A stretch of DNA of 64,000 nucleotides from Pannonibacter phragmitetus DSM 14782. Its GTDB lineage: Bacteria > Pseudomonadota > Alphaproteobacteria > Rhizobiales > Stappiaceae. The stretch lies in the NCBI RefSeq assembly GCF_000382365.1, contig NZ_KB908215.1, forward strand, positions 372,001 through 436,000, given 5' to 3'. Position numbers and translations under genes: made by a program. Below the pieces are notes generated by a model. The model was not told the origin of the DNA. It ran no database searches and saw nothing but the letters and a program-made list of their open reading frames with translations. Below are positions 10,726-20,962 of the stretch, piece after piece (position 1 is the first letter of the stretch; each line of letters starts with the position of its first letter).

Positions 10726-10974
10726 ATGAGCACCATTGTCCGCATCCCATTCCAGATTGGCGCCGCCATACGGCGGCAGCGCAAACTGAAAGGCCTGACA
10801 CAAGCCCAGCTTGGTCAAAAGACCGGCCTGCGGCAGGCGACAATCTCTCAATTGGAAAAGGGTGAAGGCGGCGCCCAGCTGAAAACGCTGACTGACGTTC
10901 TCTCCGCCCTCAATCTCGAACTCGTCATCCAGGAGCGCACCACCTCCCCGGTCAGCTTCGAGGACATCTTCTGA
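10726..10974 (+). CDS. hipB: HipB-type antitoxin, XRE helix-turn-helix repressor
   Basis: An 82-aa DNA-binding protein. Residues about 12-65 form a Cro/C1-type helix-turn-helix: IGAAIRRQRKLKGLTQAQLG, then TGLRQATISQLEKGEG. In HipBA modules it neutralises the HipA kinase and represses its own operon. The ATG is 28 bp after the last of four operator palindromes and has GCGAGG upstream. The stop (TGA, 10972-10974) directly abuts the hipA ATG, so translation is coupled. The C-terminus (SFEDIF) is short compared with E. coli HipB. Confidence 0.92.
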   Translation: MSTIVRIPFQIGAAIRRQRKLKGLTQAQLGQKTGLRQATISQLEKGEGGAQLKTLTDVLSALNLELVIQERTTSPVSFEDIF

Positions 10975-12294
10975 ATGGCGCGCAAGAGGCAAAACCCTCC
11001 GCTACAGGTGCTGATCAACGGGCGCAGGGCAGGTCTGTTCATGCAGGAAGCCAACGGCGCCGTCTTGTTCAGCTATGAAAGGGACTGGCTGGATTGGGAA
11101 CATGCCTTTCCGGTCTCCCTGTCCCTCCCCTTGCGCGAAGAGCGCTATTCCGGTGCTGCCGTCATTTCCTTCTTTGAAAACCTGCTGCCGGACAACATCG
11201 GAATACGCCGTCAGGTCGCTGCAAGGGTGAAGGCGCACGGCACGGATGCCTACAGCCTGCTCAGCAAGATCGGCGGCGACTGCGTTGGAGCGCTTCAATT
11301 CCTTGCAGAGGATGCTGATCCGGGCAAGGCCGGAACCATCTCCGGCCACCCGATCAGCAATGAAGGTATCGCCCGGAAGATCGCAGCCCTCAAGATGGCC
11401 CCGCTAGGCATGGATGGCGAGGACGCGTTCAGGATTTCAATTGCAGGCGCGCAGGAAAAGACCGCCTTGCTGCGCCATGCCGGGCAATGGATGATCCCCC
11501 AGGGGACGACACCCACGACGCATATCATCAAGCCTCAGATCGGCCAGATTCCGGGCGGCATCGACCTCAGCAACAGCGTCGAGAATGAATATCTCTGCCT
11601 GCGCCTCTGTGCGGCTTTCGGCCTCCCGGTAGCCAATGCCGGGATCGTGGACTTTGCTGGCACCAAGGCCCTTGTCATTGAGCGTTTCGACCGCTTCTGG
11701 ACAGCTGATGGCCGCCTGCTGCGGCTGCCGCAGGAGGATATGTGTCAGGCGCTGTCCGTACCGCCCGAGCGCAAATACCAGGCGGATGGCGGGCCGGACA
11801 ATCAAGCTGTCATGACGCTGCTGAAGGGCTGCGATAGGCCGGAGGAGGATCAACGCGCCTACCTCAAGGCTCAGATCGTCTTCTGGCTGATTGGAGCAAC
11901 GGATGGCCACGCCAAGAACTTCAGTATCTTCCTGCTGACCGGAGGCCGCTACCAGCTGACCCCGCTGTATGATGTGCTGACAGCACAGCCGAGCGTTGAT
12001 GCCGGTCAGGTGGATATCAGCAGGTTCAAGATGGCCATTTCGGCAGGGGACCGCAATCACTACAAGATCGCCAGCATCACACCCCGCCACTTCCTTCAGA
12101 CGGCAGGACGGTGTGACTTTGATCCGGCCATCATCGCCCGGGAACTCGAAACGCTGCTCGACACAGGCCACGCAGCCGCGCAGGCCTGCATCTCTTCACT
12201 GCCCGGCTCCTTTCCTGAAGAGCTGGTGCACTCAACCCTGCAAGGCATGAGATCCCGCCTTCGCAGCATCGAACTCTGGCGCAACGCCAACTGA
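10975..12294 (+). CDS. hipA: HipA-type serine/threonine kinase toxin
   Basis: A 439-aa protein, full length for the family (E. coli HipA is 440). It has the N-terminal HipA subdomain (about 10-110) and the kinase core: Ser155 in ISIAGAQEKTAL is the equivalent of the autophosphorylated Ser150, Lys186 lies in HIIKPQ, and the catalytic loop GATDGHAKNFSIFL carries Asp310 and Asn314, with the metal-binding motif YDVLTA after it. E. coli HipA phosphorylates GltX and causes growth arrest and persistence; targets vary in other HipA types. All catalytic residues are present, so the module looks active. Confidence 0.93.
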   Translation: MARKRQNPPLQVLINGRRAGLFMQEANGAVLFSYERDWLDWEHAFPVSLSLPLREERYSGAAVISFFENLLPDNIGIRRQVAARVKAHGTDAYSLLSKIGGDCVGALQFLAEDADPGKAGTISGHPISNEGIARKIAALKMAPLGMDGEDAFRISIAGAQEKTALLRHAGQWMIPQGTTPTTHIIKPQIGQIPGGIDLSNSVENEYLCLRLCAAFGLPVANAGIVDFAGTKALVIERFDRFWTADGRLLRLPQEDMCQALSVPPERKYQADGGPDNQAVMTLLKGCDRPEEDQRAYLKAQIVFWLIGATDGHAKNFSIFLLTGGRYQLTPLYDVLTAQPSVDAGQVDISRFKMAISAGDRNHYKIASITPRHFLQTAGRCDFDPAIIARELETLLDTGHAAAQACISSLPGSFPEELVHSTLQGMRSRLRSIELWRNAN

Positions 12295-12413
12295 CGCAGC
12301 TTGAGGCATTGCCGGCACACAAGGCAACGGTGGCTCCAAAACCGAATACCTTTGCCCCTCCATCGCCCTCCCCGGCGTTGTACCGAGGATCTGCACAAGC
12401 CGTTGACCTGCAG

Positions 12414-12436
12414 ATGGCCGGGACAAGCCCGGCCAT
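12414..12436. terminator. hairpin between convergent hipA and scpA
   Basis: ATGGCCGGG (12414-12422) and CCCGGCCAT (12428-12436) form a perfect 9-bp stem with a 5-nt loop in the 183-bp gap between the convergent genes. No T-run follows. Sequences like this recur between genes in many alphaproteobacteria, so it may be a dispersed palindrome. Confidence 0.45.
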
Positions 12437-12477
12437 GACGAAGGAGAGAACACCAGCTTTGTGAGGAATCTGAGCCG

Positions 12478-14643
12478 CTACGCCGCCGCACTCCCCTCAT
12501 ACCCCAGCCTCGCGTTCAACTTGGCGATGAGGTCCACGGCGGCGTCGGCGATGACGGTGCCGGGGGGGAAGATGGCGGTGGCGCCGGAGGCGTAGAGGGC
12601 GTCGTAGTCCTGCGGGGGGACGACGCCGCCGACGACGATCATGATGTCCTCGCGCCCTTCAGCGGCCAGTGCCGCCTTCAGGGCGGGCACCAGGGTGAGG
12701 TGGCCGGCGGCCAGCGACGAGACGCCCACCACATGCACGTCGTTTTCCACCGCCTGCCGGGCGGCTTCCTCAGGCGTTGCAAACAGCGGACCGATGTCCA
12801 CGTCGAAGCCGAGATCAGCAAAGGCGGAGGCGATCACCTTCTGGCCGCGGTCGTGGCCGTCCTGCCCCATCTTGGCGACGAGGATACGCGGGCGGCGCCC
12901 GTCGTTTTCCTCGAAGGCCTCGACGAGCTTCTGCACCTTGCCCACCTTGTCCGACATGGCTCCTGCCTCGCGCTTGTAGACGCCGGAAATGGAGCGGATC
13001 TCCGCCTTGTGGCGGCCAAACACCTGCTCCATCGCCAGGCTGATTTCGCCCACCGTCGCCTTCGCCCTTGCCGCCTTGACGGAAAGATCCAGCAGGTTGC
13101 CTTCGCCGGAGGCAGCGCAGGCGGTAAGGGCGGCCAGCGCGGCCTGTGTTTCGGCCTCGTTGCGCTCGGCCTTGAGGCGCTGCAGCTTTTCGATCTGCAT
13201 GGCGCGCACCTGCGCGTTGTCCACCTTCAGAACCTCGATGGGCTCTTCAAAGTCCGGCTTGTACTTGTTGACGCCCACCACGGTCTGCGCGCCGCTGTCG
13301 ATGCGCGCCTGCGTCTTGGCGGCGGCCTCCTCGATGCGCAGCTTCGGAATGCCCTTTTCGATGGCCTTGGCCATGCCGCCCAGCGCCTCGACTTCGGTGA
13401 TATGCGCCATGGCCTTGGCGGCGAGGTCAGCCGTCAGCTTCTCCACATGGAAGGACCCGCCCCACAGGTCGATGGGGCTGGTGGTGCCGCTTTCCTGCTG
13501 CAGGAACAACTGGGTGTTGCGGGCGATGCGGGCGGAAAAGTCGGTCGGCAGGGCCAGCGCCTCATCCAGCGCGTTGGTATGCAGCGACTGCGTGTGGCCT
13601 TGCGTCGCCGCCATTGCCTCCACACAGGTGCGGATGACGTTGTTGTAGACATCCTGCGCCGTCAGCGACCAGCCGGAAGTCTGCGAATGGGTGCGCAGCG
13701 ACAGGGACTTGTCACTCTTCGGCGCAAAGTTCTGCTGCATCAGCTGCGCCCAGATCAGGCGCGCGGCACGCAGCTTGGCCACTTCCATGAAGAAGTTCAT
13801 GCCGATGGCCCAGAAGAACGACAGGCGCGGCGCGAACTGGTCAATGTCCATGCCTGCCGCCACCCCGGCGCGGGCATATTCGATGCCGTCGGCGATGGTA
13901 TAGGCCAGCTCCAGATCCGCCGTCGCCCCGGCCTCCTGCATGTGATAGCCGGAAATGGAGATGGAGTTGAATTTCGGCATGTTCTGCGAGGTATAGGCAA
14001 AAATGTCCGAAATGATCCGCATCGAGGGCGCGGGCGGGTAGATGTAGGTGTTGCGGACCATGAACTCCTTCAGGATGTCGTTCTGGATGGTCCCCGACAG
14101 CAGGTTCTGTGCCACGCCCTGCTCTTCGGCGGCAACGATATAGAGCGCCAGCACCGGCAGCACGGCACCGTTCATGGTCATGGACACGCTCATCTGGTCC
14201 AGCGGAATGCCGGAAAACAGCGTGCGCATGTCGAAGATGCTGTCGATGGCCACGCCCGCCATGCCCACGTCCCCGGCCACACGCGGGTGGTCGCTGTCAT
14301 AGCCGCGATGGGTGGCAAGGTCGAAGGCGACGGAAAGCCCCTTCTGTCCGGCCGCCAGATTGCGCCGGTAGAAGGCGTTGGAATCCTCCGCCGTGGAGAA
14401 GCCCGCATACTGGCGCACGGTCCAGGGCTGCTGCACATACATGGTGGGGTAAGGCCCGCGCACGAAAGGCGGCAGGCCGGGGTAGCTGTCGAGATGCGGG
14501 AGGCCCTCAAGATCGGCAGCTGTTGGCACCGGCGGCACGGCGATGCCCTCCGGCGTCATCCAGCTGTCCAGGCCCTCAGGCGCTTCGGCCTTGCCCAGTG
14601 CGTCACGGAACGGGCGGTCGGCAAAATTCGGAATACGGCTCAC
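12478..14643 (-). CDS. scpA: methylmalonyl-CoA mutase, large (catalytic) subunit
   Basis: A 721-aa cobalamin enzyme that interconverts (R)-methylmalonyl-CoA and succinyl-CoA, the last step of propionyl-CoA assimilation. The N-terminal TIM barrel contains the family stretch [20 protein letters not shown], and the C-terminal B12 domain has the base-off signature MGQDGHDRG with Asp595-x-His597-x-x-Gly600, the lower cobalt ligand. It starts with an ATG that overlaps the stop of the upstream small-subunit gene by 4 bp. MeaB, the chaperone GTPase, is encoded at 61.4-62.4 kb rather than here. Confidence 0.96.
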   Translation of the reverse strand: MSRIPNFADRPFRDALGKAEAPEGLDSWMTPEGIAVPPVPTAADLEGLPHLDSYPGLPPFVRGPYPTMYVQQPWTVRQYAGFSTAEDSNAFYRRNLAAGQKGLSVAFDLATHRGYDSDHPRVAGDVGMAGVAIDSIFDMRTLFSGIPLDQMSVSMTMNGAVLPVLALYIVAAEEQGVAQNLLSGTIQNDILKEFMVRNTYIYPPAPSMRIISDIFAYTSQNMPKFNSISISGYHMQEAGATADLELAYTIADGIEYARAGVAAGMDIDQFAPRLSFFWAIGMNFFMEVAKLRAARLIWAQLMQQNFAPKSDKSLSLRTHSQTSGWSLTAQDVYNNVIRTCVEAMAATQGHTQSLHTNALDEALALPTDFSARIARNTQLFLQQESGTTSPIDLWGGSFHVEKLTADLAAKAMAHITEVEALGGMAKAIEKGIPKLRIEEAAAKTQARIDSGAQTVVGVNKYKPDFEEPIEVLKVDNAQVRAMQIEKLQRLKAERNEAETQAALAALTACAASGEGNLLDLSVKAARAKATVGEISLAMEQVFGRHKAEIRSISGVYKREAGAMSDKVGKVQKLVEAFEENDGRRPRILVAKMGQDGHDRGQKVIASAFADLGFDVDIGPLFATPEEAARQAVENDVHVVGVSSLAAGHLTLVPALKAALAAEGREDIMIVVGGVVPPQDYDALYASGATAIFPPGTVIADAAVDLIAKLNARLGYEGSAAA

Positions 14644-16628
14644 AGCAGCCCCTCCCCTGATGTTTCCGCCGCAACCGGCAATCCAAGACGCCGGTGCGCA
14701 TTGGCAAGGATGTCCAGCATGGCACAGCCCTCAAAGACAAAGACGCCGACACCCGCATCCTTCAACGGCGCTTCCAGTTCACCCGGCTTTCCGGCCAGAT
14801 AGATGTGCCTGGCCCCGGCGGCAGACAGGGCAGCGGCCGCTTCCGCGCCTTGCGCGGCATAAATCTTGTCGGAAGAGACGAGGCAGACCAGCGGCGCCCC
14901 GCTGGCGCGCCAGGCCTCGACGGTGGCGCCGATGCCATCTGTCTCAGCCCCGCCGGTCACCGGCAGGCCGCCCGCCTCGAAGAAGTTCTTGGCCCAGGTT
15001 GCCCTTGCGGTGAAATCCGCCAGCGGCCCCAGAACCGCCAGGAAAACGGTGCGCCCTGCCGGATTGGTCAGGGCTGCAGCCTCCCGCAGGTGCTCGAATG
15101 GCTCGGACAGGCGCTCCGTCCGGGGGAACAGTGCCAGCAGCTGAATGTTGTCGATCAACGGGCGGGAAGCCATGATGTCGGTCAGCGTTGCGCCCTGTTC
15201 CAGAGCCTCGAAGATGCTCTGCATCACCGGCCCCTCCCCCGGCTTGGGCAGGGCAATGGCCGCCGATCCTGTATCCAGCAGCAGATGCTCACCGGACAGC
15301 ACGCGAACGGGCCCTTCCTTAAGGTTAGGGAATGCACTGACGCCGGTGATCGGCTGGCGCCGCCGGGCAATCTTCTGGCATCGCTCCGCCCTTGCCGCAT
15401 CCAGGCGCTTCTGCACGCTGCCCGCAACCATCGCCTCCAGGATGCCTCCGGCAGCTTCCGTTTCCTGAAACAGCTCCCAGGCCGCAGCCACCAGAGCGTC
15501 CGTGCGGGCTTCGATGGCGCCAGAACCGGCACCCGGATCGGCCACCCGGTGCAGGTTGCATTCCTCGATCAGAATGGCTTGCGTGTTGCGGGCAACGCGC
15601 CGGGCCAGACTGTCCGGCAAGCCGCAGGCGGCGGTAAAGGGCAGCACCGTGATGCTGTCCGCCCCGCCGGCACCGGCGGCAAAGCAGGCGACGGTGCTGC
15701 GCAGCATGTTCACGTATGGATCGGCCTTGGTCAGCATCCGCCAGGATGTTTCCATGTGCAGCTGCAGATGATGCTGCGGCAAGCCGCTTTGCGCCAGCAC
15801 CGCGGCCCAGAGCCGCCGGATGGCACGGGCCTTGGCGATGGTGCCGGTCTGATCGGCCGTGGCAGCCAGCGTCATGCTGATGCGGGCGGCTGGGTTGTCC
15901 CCCCCTGCCCCTTCTGCATCAAAGTCGCGCAGATACTGCAGGGCGGTTGCCAGCGTCCAGGCAAGTTCCTGCGCGTCTGTCGCCCCACGGTTGTGCCAGC
16001 TGCGGCCATCGCCGCACATCAGCGGCCCGTTCAGGCCGCGATCCGCAGCGAAACGGTCCAGATCGGCCATCCGCTTGCGCAGAACGGCAACCGAGTTCTT
16101 CAGCGTGCCCGTGAGGACAAGTTTGGTGACATAATCACTGCAGGAAATGATGTTCAGCTGCGAGGGGTCGAGCCCCTTTCTCAGGGCATGGCCGAGCAGC
16201 AGGGTCAGCGCCGATCCGTTTTCATAGCCACCGTCGAGGCGAATGGTGATGAGATCGCTGTAGACGCCCTCGAACAGACGGTCGAAGCCTGCCGCGTCCT
16301 GCGCCCCGCAGCCGAACCCATAGGCACTGGCCGATGAGGTGAGCACCAGATCGATGCCATCGGCACCGCCAGCCAGGTCCTCCAGCATGAGCCGGTTGGC
16401 CGTTTCGATATCCGGATGATCAACGCGCTGCAGGATCTTCCAGGGCTGACCGGCCTGCCGGCCTGCGCGCGGGGCGGCATCGGCCTTGCGCGCATACAGC
16501 GGCTCGATAGCAAAACCGTCCTCACTGCGCGCGACCAGACGCTCGCGCGGGGCGCCCTTCAGCGCCTTGTCAACGGCCGCCAGCCAAGCGGTTTCATCTG
16601 GTGTCCAGTCCGGGTGCAGTTCTGCCAC
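14640..16628 (-). CDS. mutA: methylmalonyl-CoA mutase, small subunit
   Basis: The non-catalytic partner of the mutase, 662 aa with the start chosen here. It aligns with the large subunit along the barrel (DGFAIEPLY near the start, [19 protein letters not shown] in the middle, [11 protein letters not shown]) but lacks the DxHxxG cobalamin motif, as expected. The open frame reaches upstream to 16826, giving an odd basic leader. I prefer the GTG at 16628, which has GAGGAG nine bases upstream and gives an N-terminus ([15 protein letters not shown]) typical of the family. The two subunit genes overlap by 4 bp and form an operon. Confidence 0.92.
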   Translation of the reverse strand: MAELHPDWTPDETAWLAAVDKALKGAPRERLVARSEDGFAIEPLYARKADAAPRAGRQAGQPWKILQRVDHPDIETANRLMLEDLAGGADGIDLVLTSSASAYGFGCGAQDAAGFDRLFEGVYSDLITIRLDGGYENGSALTLLLGHALRKGLDPSQLNIISCSDYVTKLVLTGTLKNSVAVLRKRMADLDRFAADRGLNGPLMCGDGRSWHNRGATDAQELAWTLATALQYLRDFDAEGAGGDNPAARISMTLAATADQTGTIAKARAIRRLWAAVLAQSGLPQHHLQLHMETSWRMLTKADPYVNMLRSTVACFAAGAGGADSITVLPFTAACGLPDSLARRVARNTQAILIEECNLHRVADPGAGSGAIEARTDALVAAAWELFQETEAAGGILEAMVAGSVQKRLDAARAERCQKIARRRQPITGVSAFPNLKEGPVRVLSGEHLLLDTGSAAIALPKPGEGPVMQSIFEALEQGATLTDIMASRPLIDNIQLLALFPRTERLSEPFEHLREAAALTNPAGRTVFLAVLGPLADFTARATWAKNFFEAGGLPVTGGAETDGIGATVEAWRASGAPLVCLVSSDKIYAAQGAEAAAALSAAGARHIYLAGKPGELEAPLKDAGVGVFVFEGCAMLDILANAHRRLGLPVAAETSGEGLL

Positions 16629-17026
16629 GACGCTCAACTCCTCGGGAATGTCACCTTTATTCCATCTGGAGAAGAGCGAAACAAGCTCGCCCAAAGGCTG
16701 AAGCCTTTTCGCCTTCGCGAGCCCGGCCGCCGGATTGAAGCCGCCAAGGCGCACCTTCCCCCGTCTTTGGCAAATTGCTCCGCTTGCAGAGTGCAAATTG
16801 GCGGATTTGGCAAAAACTATGCTCATATTACGGTTGGTATTTTTATGGTTTCTGGGCTAAAAGCAAAGATAAGCTTCTGGGCAAGCAAAACTCTTGTTTC
16901 CCAGCAGCCCGCAGACCGGAAACGCTTCCCATCAAAAAACAGCGAGCGGCCTGCAGACCCGAACGAGGTCAAACTTCCGTATTACCGGAAGTATAACAAC
17001 AAGCGGTTCATGCCGCCTATATATGG
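16629..17026. other. divergent promoter region between mutA and the luxR-type gene
   Basis: This 398-bp gap becomes AT-rich (about 16780-16900) in contrast to its surroundings. Both flanking genes are transcribed away from it. The open frame of mutA runs through part of it but without coding support. It contains the 20-bp lux-box-like palindrome at 16973-16992. Confidence 0.5.
16973..16992. promoter_or_regulatory. 20-bp lux-box-like palindrome
   Basis: ACTTCCGTATTACCGGAAGT has 7-bp perfect outer arms (ACTTCCG / CGGAAGT) in a 20-bp frame, the size of a lux box. It lies 35 bp upstream of the LuxR-type gene start and about 345 bp upstream of mutA on the other strand. Binding by the adjacent regulator is inference. 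Confidence 0.45.
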
Positions 17027-17737
17027 ATGTGCACAATGATGGATGAAGCTGAACTCAGCACGCAGCTGCGTACCATTTCAGAGTCTAACTCTGCCCAGAT
17101 TGTCCTTGACGTTCTGGAGACAAATCTGCGCCGCCTTGGGGCAACCCATATCCTCGTCACCGGCCTGCCGATGCCCAAGCGCTCCATCGAAAGCCTTGTT
17201 CAGCGCTACCGCTGGCCGGATGCCCGCTCCGGCGCCGGTGACAACCCGCCGCTCTCGGCCAATGATGCCGTCCTGTCCCTCGGCCTTGCCTCCGACCGGG
17301 CATCGGTCTGGACTGTTTCGGCCGGAGACACCCAGCATTCGCGCCTGATGGCTGCGGTTGGAGAAGGCTACCAGATCATCGCCGTACCGGTGACCGAGCT
17401 GCAGCCCTTCCAGGCCTTCGTCTATTGCGCCGGTCCCAGCCTGAAGGCTGACAAGTGCTCTCTGGCAGCCATCGAGATGATCGCGGAAGCCGTTTTCGTC
17501 AAGCTGCAGGACATGGGCGTCATCACCGCCCAGCGCCCCGGAGCATTGTCCACCCGCGAACGCAAGGTGCTTGAGCTCACCGCTTTCGGCAAGACCGCCG
17601 GGGAAATCGCCGAGCTGCTGGATATTTCCCAGCGCACGGTGCATGCCCACCTGCAGAACGCCAGCGTCAAGCTGAACGCCTCCAACAAGACCCATACGGT
17701 CGTTGAGGCCCTGCGCTACGGCCAGATCCGCGTCTGA
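17027..17737 (+). CDS. LuxR-family regulator with autoinducer-binding-type domain
   Basis: A 236-aa transcription factor. Residues about 20-165 resemble an autoinducer-binding domain, with an aromatic patch (QRYRWPDARS) where acyl-homoserine lactone receptors hold Tyr, Trp and Asp ligand contacts. Residues about 172-236 are a LuxR/GerE helix-turn-helix (LSTRERKVLELTAFG, then ISQRTVHAHLQNASVKLN). Similar alphaproteobacterial regulators include VjbR. Three possible ATG starts (17027, 17036, 17039) lack a clear ribosome site; the first is used. No luxI-type synthase is in the window, so it is a solo here. A palindrome upstream (16973-16992) suggests autoregulation. Confidence 0.85.
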   Translation: MCTMMDEAELSTQLRTISESNSAQIVLDVLETNLRRLGATHILVTGLPMPKRSIESLVQRYRWPDARSGAGDNPPLSANDAVLSLGLASDRASVWTVSAGDTQHSRLMAAVGEGYQIIAVPVTELQPFQAFVYCAGPSLKADKCSLAAIEMIAEAVFVKLQDMGVITAQRPGALSTRERKVLELTAFGKTAGEIAELLDISQRTVHAHLQNASVKLNASNKTHTVVEALRYGQIRV

Positions 17738-17760
17738 GTGCGGATCACAGCAAGACTTTG

Positions 17761-17790
17761 AAGGCCCGCCGGCATCATCCGGCGGGCCTT
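17761..17790. terminator. bidirectional intrinsic terminator
   Basis: AAGGCCCGCCGG (17761-17772) and CCGGCGGGCCTT (17779-17790) form a perfect 12-bp stem with a 6-nt loop, followed by TCGTTTG. It lies between the convergent luxR-type and DUF4332 genes. Confidence 0.9.
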
Positions 17791-17821
17791 TCGTTTGTCA
17801 GGCAGCTGCAAAGCTCTGCCG

Positions 17822-18229
17822 TCAGTATGTGAGGACGGCAGGAAGCTGTTTGGCCTCTTCGATCCAGCGGGCCACCATTGCCTCTGATGGCACCTGACGG
17901 ACGAGGTGTTTCAGCGCATTCACCTCGGCCATTTTCGCGGTCAGATTTGCGGGCACCCGGTGCTTCAGTTCCTTCACCGTATCGACACCGGCAGCTTCCA
18001 GCAGTTCAGAGTATTCCTCTCCAACGCCCTTGATACGCATCAGGTCGGCCATGTTGGCCCATTTCAGGATCCGCTTGTGGTCGATGCCAGTTTCGGCGCC
18101 CAGCGCCTCACGCCCCTTAGGGTCACTGGCACGCTCAAGCAGATCAGCGGTCGTCCGGATCCCTACGGCATGCAGCCTTTCGGCATAGACAGGGCCGATG
18201 CCTTCAATGTCGATGACTGAATAAGACAT
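17822..18229 (-). CDS. DUF4332 helix-hairpin-helix protein
   Basis: A 135-aa soluble protein made of two helix-hairpin-helix-like units, IEGIGPVYAERLHAVGIRTT (about residues 7-26) and IKGVGEEYSELLEAAGVDTV (about 66-85). This is the DUF4332 pattern, related to the DNA-contacting HhH motifs of polymerases and repair proteins, but the family has no established function. The open frame begins at 18313; the ATG at 18229 has GGGAG eight bases upstream and begins with the first HhH unit, so it is preferred. It is divergent from the HerA-like ATPase gene. Confidence 0.82.
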   Translation of the reverse strand: MSYSVIDIEGIGPVYAERLHAVGIRTTADLLERASDPKGREALGAETGIDHKRILKWANMADLMRIKGVGEEYSELLEAAGVDTVKELKHRVPANLTAKMAEVNALKHLVRQVPSEAMVARWIEEAKQLPAVLTY

Positions 18230-18414
18230 GCGCATTACTCCCTTTGGCTCCCACCGGTGCGGCGCCGCAGCGCCTACCCCAATCCATTGAAGCCGCTGCG
18301 TCAGAAAATACAATCAGCCATGCCGCAACATTTTCCCGAGGCAGATTTGCCTCTGGACCGGGCGACATGCGGTGATAGAACTCACTGACAGACAGACGCC
18401 AGGGGACGGAAAAC

Positions 18415-19974
18415 GTGACGGACAGCATTTTCATTGGTGGCAGCGGCAAGGACGAAGTGCTCAACCTGAAGCTTGCCAACCGGCACGGCCTCATCACCGG
18501 CGCCACCGGCACCGGCAAGACGGTGACACTGCAGATCCTCGCGGAGGGCTTCTCGAAGGCTGGCGTTCCGGTGTTCTGCGCCGATGTGAAGGGCGATCTG
18601 TCCGGGCTTGCCATGCCGGGCGATCCGAAGGACTTCCTGCTGAAGCGGGCAAAGGAAATCGGCTTTGCTGACCGCTATGAGTTTGAAGGCTTTCCAACCG
18701 TGTTCTGGGATGTGTTCGGCGAACAGGGCCATCCGCTCAGGGCAACCGTCTCGGAGATCGGGCCGCTGCTGCTCGCCCGGATGCTGGACCTCAACGACAC
18801 ACAGGAAGGCGTGCTGAACATCGCCTTTGAACTGGCCGATGACGAAGGCCTGCTGCTGCTGGATCTGAAGGATCTGCGTGCCATGATTGCCCATGTGGGC
18901 GAACGGGCGGCCGAACTGTCGCGCATCTACGGCAATGTCTCTTCCGCCTCTGTCGGTGCCATTCAGCGCGCCCTGCTGGTGCTGGAGCGCGAGGGGGCGG
19001 ACAAGTTTTTTGGCGAGCCTGCCCTCGACATCCGCGACTTTGCCCGCCAGAGCCGCGACGGGCTTGGCACCATCAACATTCTGGCCGCCGACCGGCTGAT
19101 GCACTCGCCCCGGCTCTATGCCACCTTCCTGCTGTGGATGCTGTCCGAACTGTTCGAGGAGCTGCCCGAGGTAGGCGATCCGGAGAAGCCGAAGCTGGTC
19201 TTCTTCTTCGACGAGGCCCATCTGCTGTTCACTGAAGCGCCCAAGGCCCTGCTTCAGAAGGTCGAGCAGGTTGTCCGCCTGATCCGCTCCAAGGGCGTGG
19301 GCGTCTATTTCGTCACCCAGAACCCGATGGACGTGCCCGAAACGGTGCTGGCGCAGCTTGGCAACCGCGTGCAGCACGCCCTGCGCGCCTTCACCCCGCG
19401 CGAGCAGAAGGCCGTGCGTGCGGCCGCTGAAACTTTCCGCCCCAACCCGAACCTTGATACAAGCAGCGTCATCATGGAAATGGGCGTCGGCGAGGCGCTG
19501 GTTTCGACGCTGGAAGGCAAGGGCGTGCCCTCTGTCGTGCAGCGCACGCTCATCCGTCCGCCCTCATCCCGCCTTGGCCCCATCAGCGCGGCGGAGCGGC
19601 GCGACTGCATCCAGTCCAGTCCTCTCTTTGGCCTTTACGAGCGCGCCCGCGACCGGGAATCCGCCTATGAAATGCTGACCGAGCGCGCGCGTGATCAGGC
19701 GCGGGTCGAGGAGCGCCAGCGTGAAGACGATCTTCGCACCGGCGCCTATGACCGGGAGGAGCCTGTCCGCCGCACGCGCACCGGCTTTCAGCTGCCGGAT
19801 TTCGGCCGCGACGACCGGCCCCGGCAGGACAGCCAGACCCAGCGGCGGCAGCGGGCTTCTTCCCGCGACACTGCACTGGAGGCAGGCATGAAGTCCGCCG
19901 CCCGCAGCCTTGGTTCCTCGCTGGGCCGGGCGCTGGTGCGCGGTGTTCTGGGCTCGCTGAAGCGGGGCTTCTGA
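18415..19974 (+). CDS. HerA-like ATPase, DUF853 (YjgR type)
   Basis: A 519-aa P-loop ATPase. Walker A is GATGTGKT (residues 29-36), Walker B is [12 protein letters not shown] (about 262-273), and [20 protein letters not shown] is the arginine-containing sensor region conserved in DUF853 proteins. The C-terminal 90 residues are Arg/Gln-rich and low complexity. The start is GTG (18415) with GGGACGG upstream. HerA-type ATPases translocate DNA as hexamers, but DUF853 members have no clear role and here no NurA nuclease gene is nearby. Confidence 0.88.
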   Translation: MTDSIFIGGSGKDEVLNLKLANRHGLITGATGTGKTVTLQILAEGFSKAGVPVFCADVKGDLSGLAMPGDPKDFLLKRAKEIGFADRYEFEGFPTVFWDVFGEQGHPLRATVSEIGPLLLARMLDLNDTQEGVLNIAFELADDEGLLLLDLKDLRAMIAHVGERAAELSRIYGNVSSASVGAIQRALLVLEREGADKFFGEPALDIRDFARQSRDGLGTINILAADRLMHSPRLYATFLLWMLSELFEELPEVGDPEKPKLVFFFDEAHLLFTEAPKALLQKVEQVVRLIRSKGVGVYFVTQNPMDVPETVLAQLGNRVQHALRAFTPREQKAVRAAAETFRPNPNLDTSSVIMEMGVGEALVSTLEGKGVPSVVQRTLIRPPSSRLGPISAAERRDCIQSSPLFGLYERARDRESAYEMLTERARDQARVEERQREDDLRTGAYDREEPVRRTRTGFQLPDFGRDDRPRQDSQTQRRQRASSRDTALEAGMKSAARSLGSSLGRALVRGVLGSLKRGF

Positions 19975-20122
19975 GCACGGCTCTACCATCGCAGCGCACA
20001 ATTCACTTCGCAGGCGCAAGAAAATATGCCAATGACGCAGGCCATGCGCAACGCATCGGCCTGCGGTGGCCCCGCCCGGACCTTCCGGCAGCCTCCGCTT
20101 TCAGGCCTCTGGGAGGTACAGC

Positions 20123-20962
20123 ATGAGCGCTTCGGCTTCCGTCAGCGGCCTGACGCCGCCCACCATCAAGGCCCGCAAGGGCGGCACACCGCTGGTGTGC
20201 CTCACCGCCTACACCACCCCTGTCGCCCGTATCGCCGACACCGCCTGTGACATTATCCTGGTGGGCGACAGTGTCGGAATGGTGCTGCATGGCCTGCCAT
20301 CGACGCTCGGGGTCACCATGGACATGATGATCCTGCATGGCCAGGCCGTCCGGCGCGGGGTCGAAAAGGCTCTTCTCGTCATCGACATGCCCTTTGGCTC
20401 CTACGAGGAGAGCCCGGAACAGGCCTTCCGCAACGCTGCCCGGCTGATGAGCGAAACGGGCGCAGGCGCGGTCAAGCTGGAGGGCGGCGAGACGATGGCG
20501 GAAACCATGGCCTTCCTCACCCGGCGCGGCATTCCCGTCATGGCCCACATCGGCCTGACGCCGCAGGCGGTCAACGCTTTTGGCGGCTACAAGGTGCAGG
20601 GACGGGGCGAGGATGGCGCCCGCATTCTGGCCGATGCCCATGCGGTGACGCAGGCCGGCGCCTTTTCCGTGGTTCTGGAAAAAGTGCCGGACAGCCTCGC
20701 GCGTCAGATCACGCAGGAGCTTGCCATTCCAACCATCGGCATCGGCGCCTCGGTGGATTGCGACGGGCAGATCCTCGTCATCGACGACATGCTCGGCATG
20801 TTCACCGCCTTCCGCCCCCGCTTCGTCAAGCGCTACGCCGAACTGGGCCACACGGCTGAAGCCGCCGTTGCCGCCTATGCCGAAGAGGTGCGCACCCGCA
20901 GCTTCCCCGGCCCCGAGCATGTCTTTGCTGACGCACCGCGCTCCAAGGGAGAAAAAGCATGA
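20123..20962 (+). CDS. panB: 3-methyl-2-oxobutanoate hydroxymethyltransferase
   Basis: A 279-aa cytosolic enzyme making ketopantoate from 2-oxoisovalerate and 5,10-methylene-tetrahydrofolate, the first committed step of pantothenate (coenzyme A) synthesis. The metal-binding stretch [14 protein letters not shown] and the segment [12 protein letters not shown] are characteristic. The frame opens at 20066, but the ATG at 20123 follows GGGAGG at the right distance. The stop overlaps the panC start by 4 bp (ATGA), giving a panBC operon. panD is not in the window. Confidence 0.96.
   Translation: MSASASVSGLTPPTIKARKGGTPLVCLTAYTTPVARIADTACDIILVGDSVGMVLHGLPSTLGVTMDMMILHGQAVRRGVEKALLVIDMPFGSYEESPEQAFRNAARLMSETGAGAVKLEGGETMAETMAFLTRRGIPVMAHIGLTPQAVNAFGGYKVQGRGEDGARILADAHAVTQAGAFSVVLEKVPDSLARQITQELAIPTIGIGASVDCDGQILVIDDMLGMFTAFRPRFVKRYAELGHTAEAAVAAYAEEVRTRSFPGPEHVFADAPRSKGEKA

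Noticed and set aside
12700-16337. Two long plus-strand open frames (12700-14802 and 14694-16337)
   Set aside because: They lie opposite the methylmalonyl-CoA mutase genes and have His/Arg/Gly-rich composition typical of antisense frames.
17027-17737. Complete LuxI/LuxR quorum pair
   Set aside because: No acyl-homoserine lactone synthase is encoded anywhere in the window.
18415-19974. HerA-like ATPase as part of an antiphage defence system
   Set aside because: Neighbours are panBC and a DUF4332 protein; there is no SIR2, nuclease or other defence gene, so the defence reading has no support.
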